Source: Nitrolancea sp040255925
Lineage (GTDB): Bacteria; Chloroflexota; Chloroflexia; Thermomicrobiales; Thermomicrobiaceae
Assembly (NCBI GenBank): GCA_040255925.1
Contig: JBDZVX010000064.1
Location: forward strand, 1-14,080
Length of the DNA stretch: 14,080 bases
Reading direction: 5' to 3'
Shown: positions 13,576 to 14,080 of the stretch, in pieces
Layout of the letters: each line of letters opens with the position of its first letter
Position numbering within the stretch: the first letter of the stretch is position 1
Notes under the pieces: generated by a model
Seen by the model: the letters and a program-made list of their open reading frames with translations, nothing else
Database searches by the model: none
What the model was told of the DNA's origin: nothing
Position numbers and translations under genes: made by a program

Positions 13576-13580
13576 AAGGA
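13576..13580 (+). promoter_or_regulatory. Shine-Dalgarno of the terminal partial gene
   Basis: AAGGA, within a longer purine tract, is 6 nt before a GTG at 13587 and supports that non-ATG start. Confidence 0.6.
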
Positions 13581-13586
13581 TTGCTC

Positions 13587-14080
13587 GTGAGCAGTCTCGG
13601 CATCCTGGCCTATGGCTCGCTGATTGATGATCCGGGAGCCGAACTTCAGGAAATCATTACCGATCGAGTACCTGGTGTAACGACTCCATTCGGCATCGAA
13701 TTCGCCCGGACCAGCCGGACGCGGGATGGGGCGCCGGTGCTGGTGCCAGTCAGCGCGGGCGGGACGCCGGTCATGGGCGTGGTCCTGCTGCTCAAAGATG
13801 GAATCGCAGAACAGGATGCCATGGATCGGCTCTACCGGCGGGAGATCCACCAGGTTGGATGTGGGAAGTGCTACAACCATCCGCCTGACGGAGACCTGAA
13901 CCTGATGCGCATCGGGCGCTGCGCCAACCTGGCCGGCGTCAAGACCCTGCTCTACGCCAGCTTCCAGCAAAATATCCCCAATCCCACGCCGGAGCAGCTT
14001 GGGCGGCTGGCCATCGAAAGCGCGAAGGCCCGCGCTGGGAAGCGCGGGAAGGATGGGATTCGCTACCTGATCGACGCCAG
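13587..14080 (+). CDS. Gamma-glutamylcyclotransferase-like protein, N-terminal part (cut by right edge)
   Basis: A frame of about 164 codons starts at GTG 13587 and is open to the window edge. The protein begins SSLGILAYGSLIDDPG, the YGSL signature that opens the gamma-glutamylcyclotransferase (GGCT/AIG2/ChaC-type) fold, then TPFGIEFARTSRTRDGAPVLVPV, a strand LLLKDGIAEQDAMDRLYRREI and IPNPTPEQLGRLAIESAKAR. The fold usually handles gamma-glutamyl peptides or glutathione, but this branch is mostly uncharacterised, so the substrate is open. AAGGA at 6 nt supports the GTG; no ATG lies near. It follows the palindromic repeat by 25 bp and is not obviously coupled to the ABC gene. Confidence 0.75.
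   Translation, partial: MSSLGILAYGSLIDDPGAELQEIITDRVPGVTTPFGIEFARTSRTRDGAPVLVPVSAGGTPVMGVVLLLKDGIAEQDAMDRLYRREIHQVGCGKCYNHPPDGDLNLMRIGRCANLAGVKTLLYASFQQNIPNPTPEQLGRLAIESAKARAGKRGKDGIRYLIDA

Noticed and set aside
13563..13970. 135-codon minus-strand frame at the right end
   Set aside because: It is antisense to the GGCT-like gene and has no motif.
1..14080. tRNA, rRNA, CRISPR arrays, att sites, replication origin
   Set aside because: No cloverleaf with a T-arm signature, no regularly spaced direct repeats, no DnaA-box cluster and no integrase were seen on reading either strand.

Overview
The window reads as chromosomal DNA of a fairly GC-rich autotrophic bacterium. A four-gene Calvin-Benson type cluster (LacD-type aldolase, class II phosphoribulokinase, transketolase, NADP-type GAPDH) sits beside TspO, a PRC-barrel protein and a dGTPase. 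This set and the protein flavour suggest a Chloroflexota (Thermomicrobia-like) lineage, for example a relative of the nitrite oxidiser Nitrolancea. That taxonomic guess is inference from memory, not a search result.

Layout. (a) 145-5860, minus strand: aldolase > PRK > tkt > gap. PRK and tkt overlap in an ATGA. A good sigma70-like promoter (TTGACA-N17-TATTCT) lies about 170 bp ahead of the aldolase, and a near-perfect CRP-type palindrome (TGTGA-N6-TCACA) sits at the predicted start of transcription. Together the enzymes cover triose-phosphate reduction, aldol condensation, the transketolase shuffle and ribulose-1,5-bisphosphate formation. RuBisCO and FBPase/SBPase are not in the window. (b) 6180-7268, plus: a UPF0104/flippase-like membrane protein. 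(c) 7416-7715, plus: the decayed remnant of a short-chain dehydrogenase whose promoter and Shine-Dalgarno are still intact, converging on tspO (minus). (d) 8479-8766, plus: a small PRC-barrel protein followed by a strong hairpin. (e) 9095-10684, plus: a 72-aa small protein and a dGTPase-like HD hydrolase, with lower GC in hand-counted samples than the genes around them. This pair is the best candidate for an accessory or defence module. (f) 10813-13434, plus: trmD, a DapA-superfamily lyase lacking DHDPS-specific residues, and an orphan ABC ATPase. (g) 13460-13561: a 102-bp imperfect palindromic repeat with a G-quadruplex motif. (h) 13587 to the right edge: a GTG-started gamma-glutamylcyclotransferase-like gene, cut by the window.

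No tRNA, rRNA, CRISPR array or intact insertion sequence was recognised. The most interesting items are the Calvin cluster with its LacD-type aldolase and redox-insensitive-looking PRK, the CRP-type site at its promoter, the dGTPase plus small-protein pair, and the palindromic G4 repeat.
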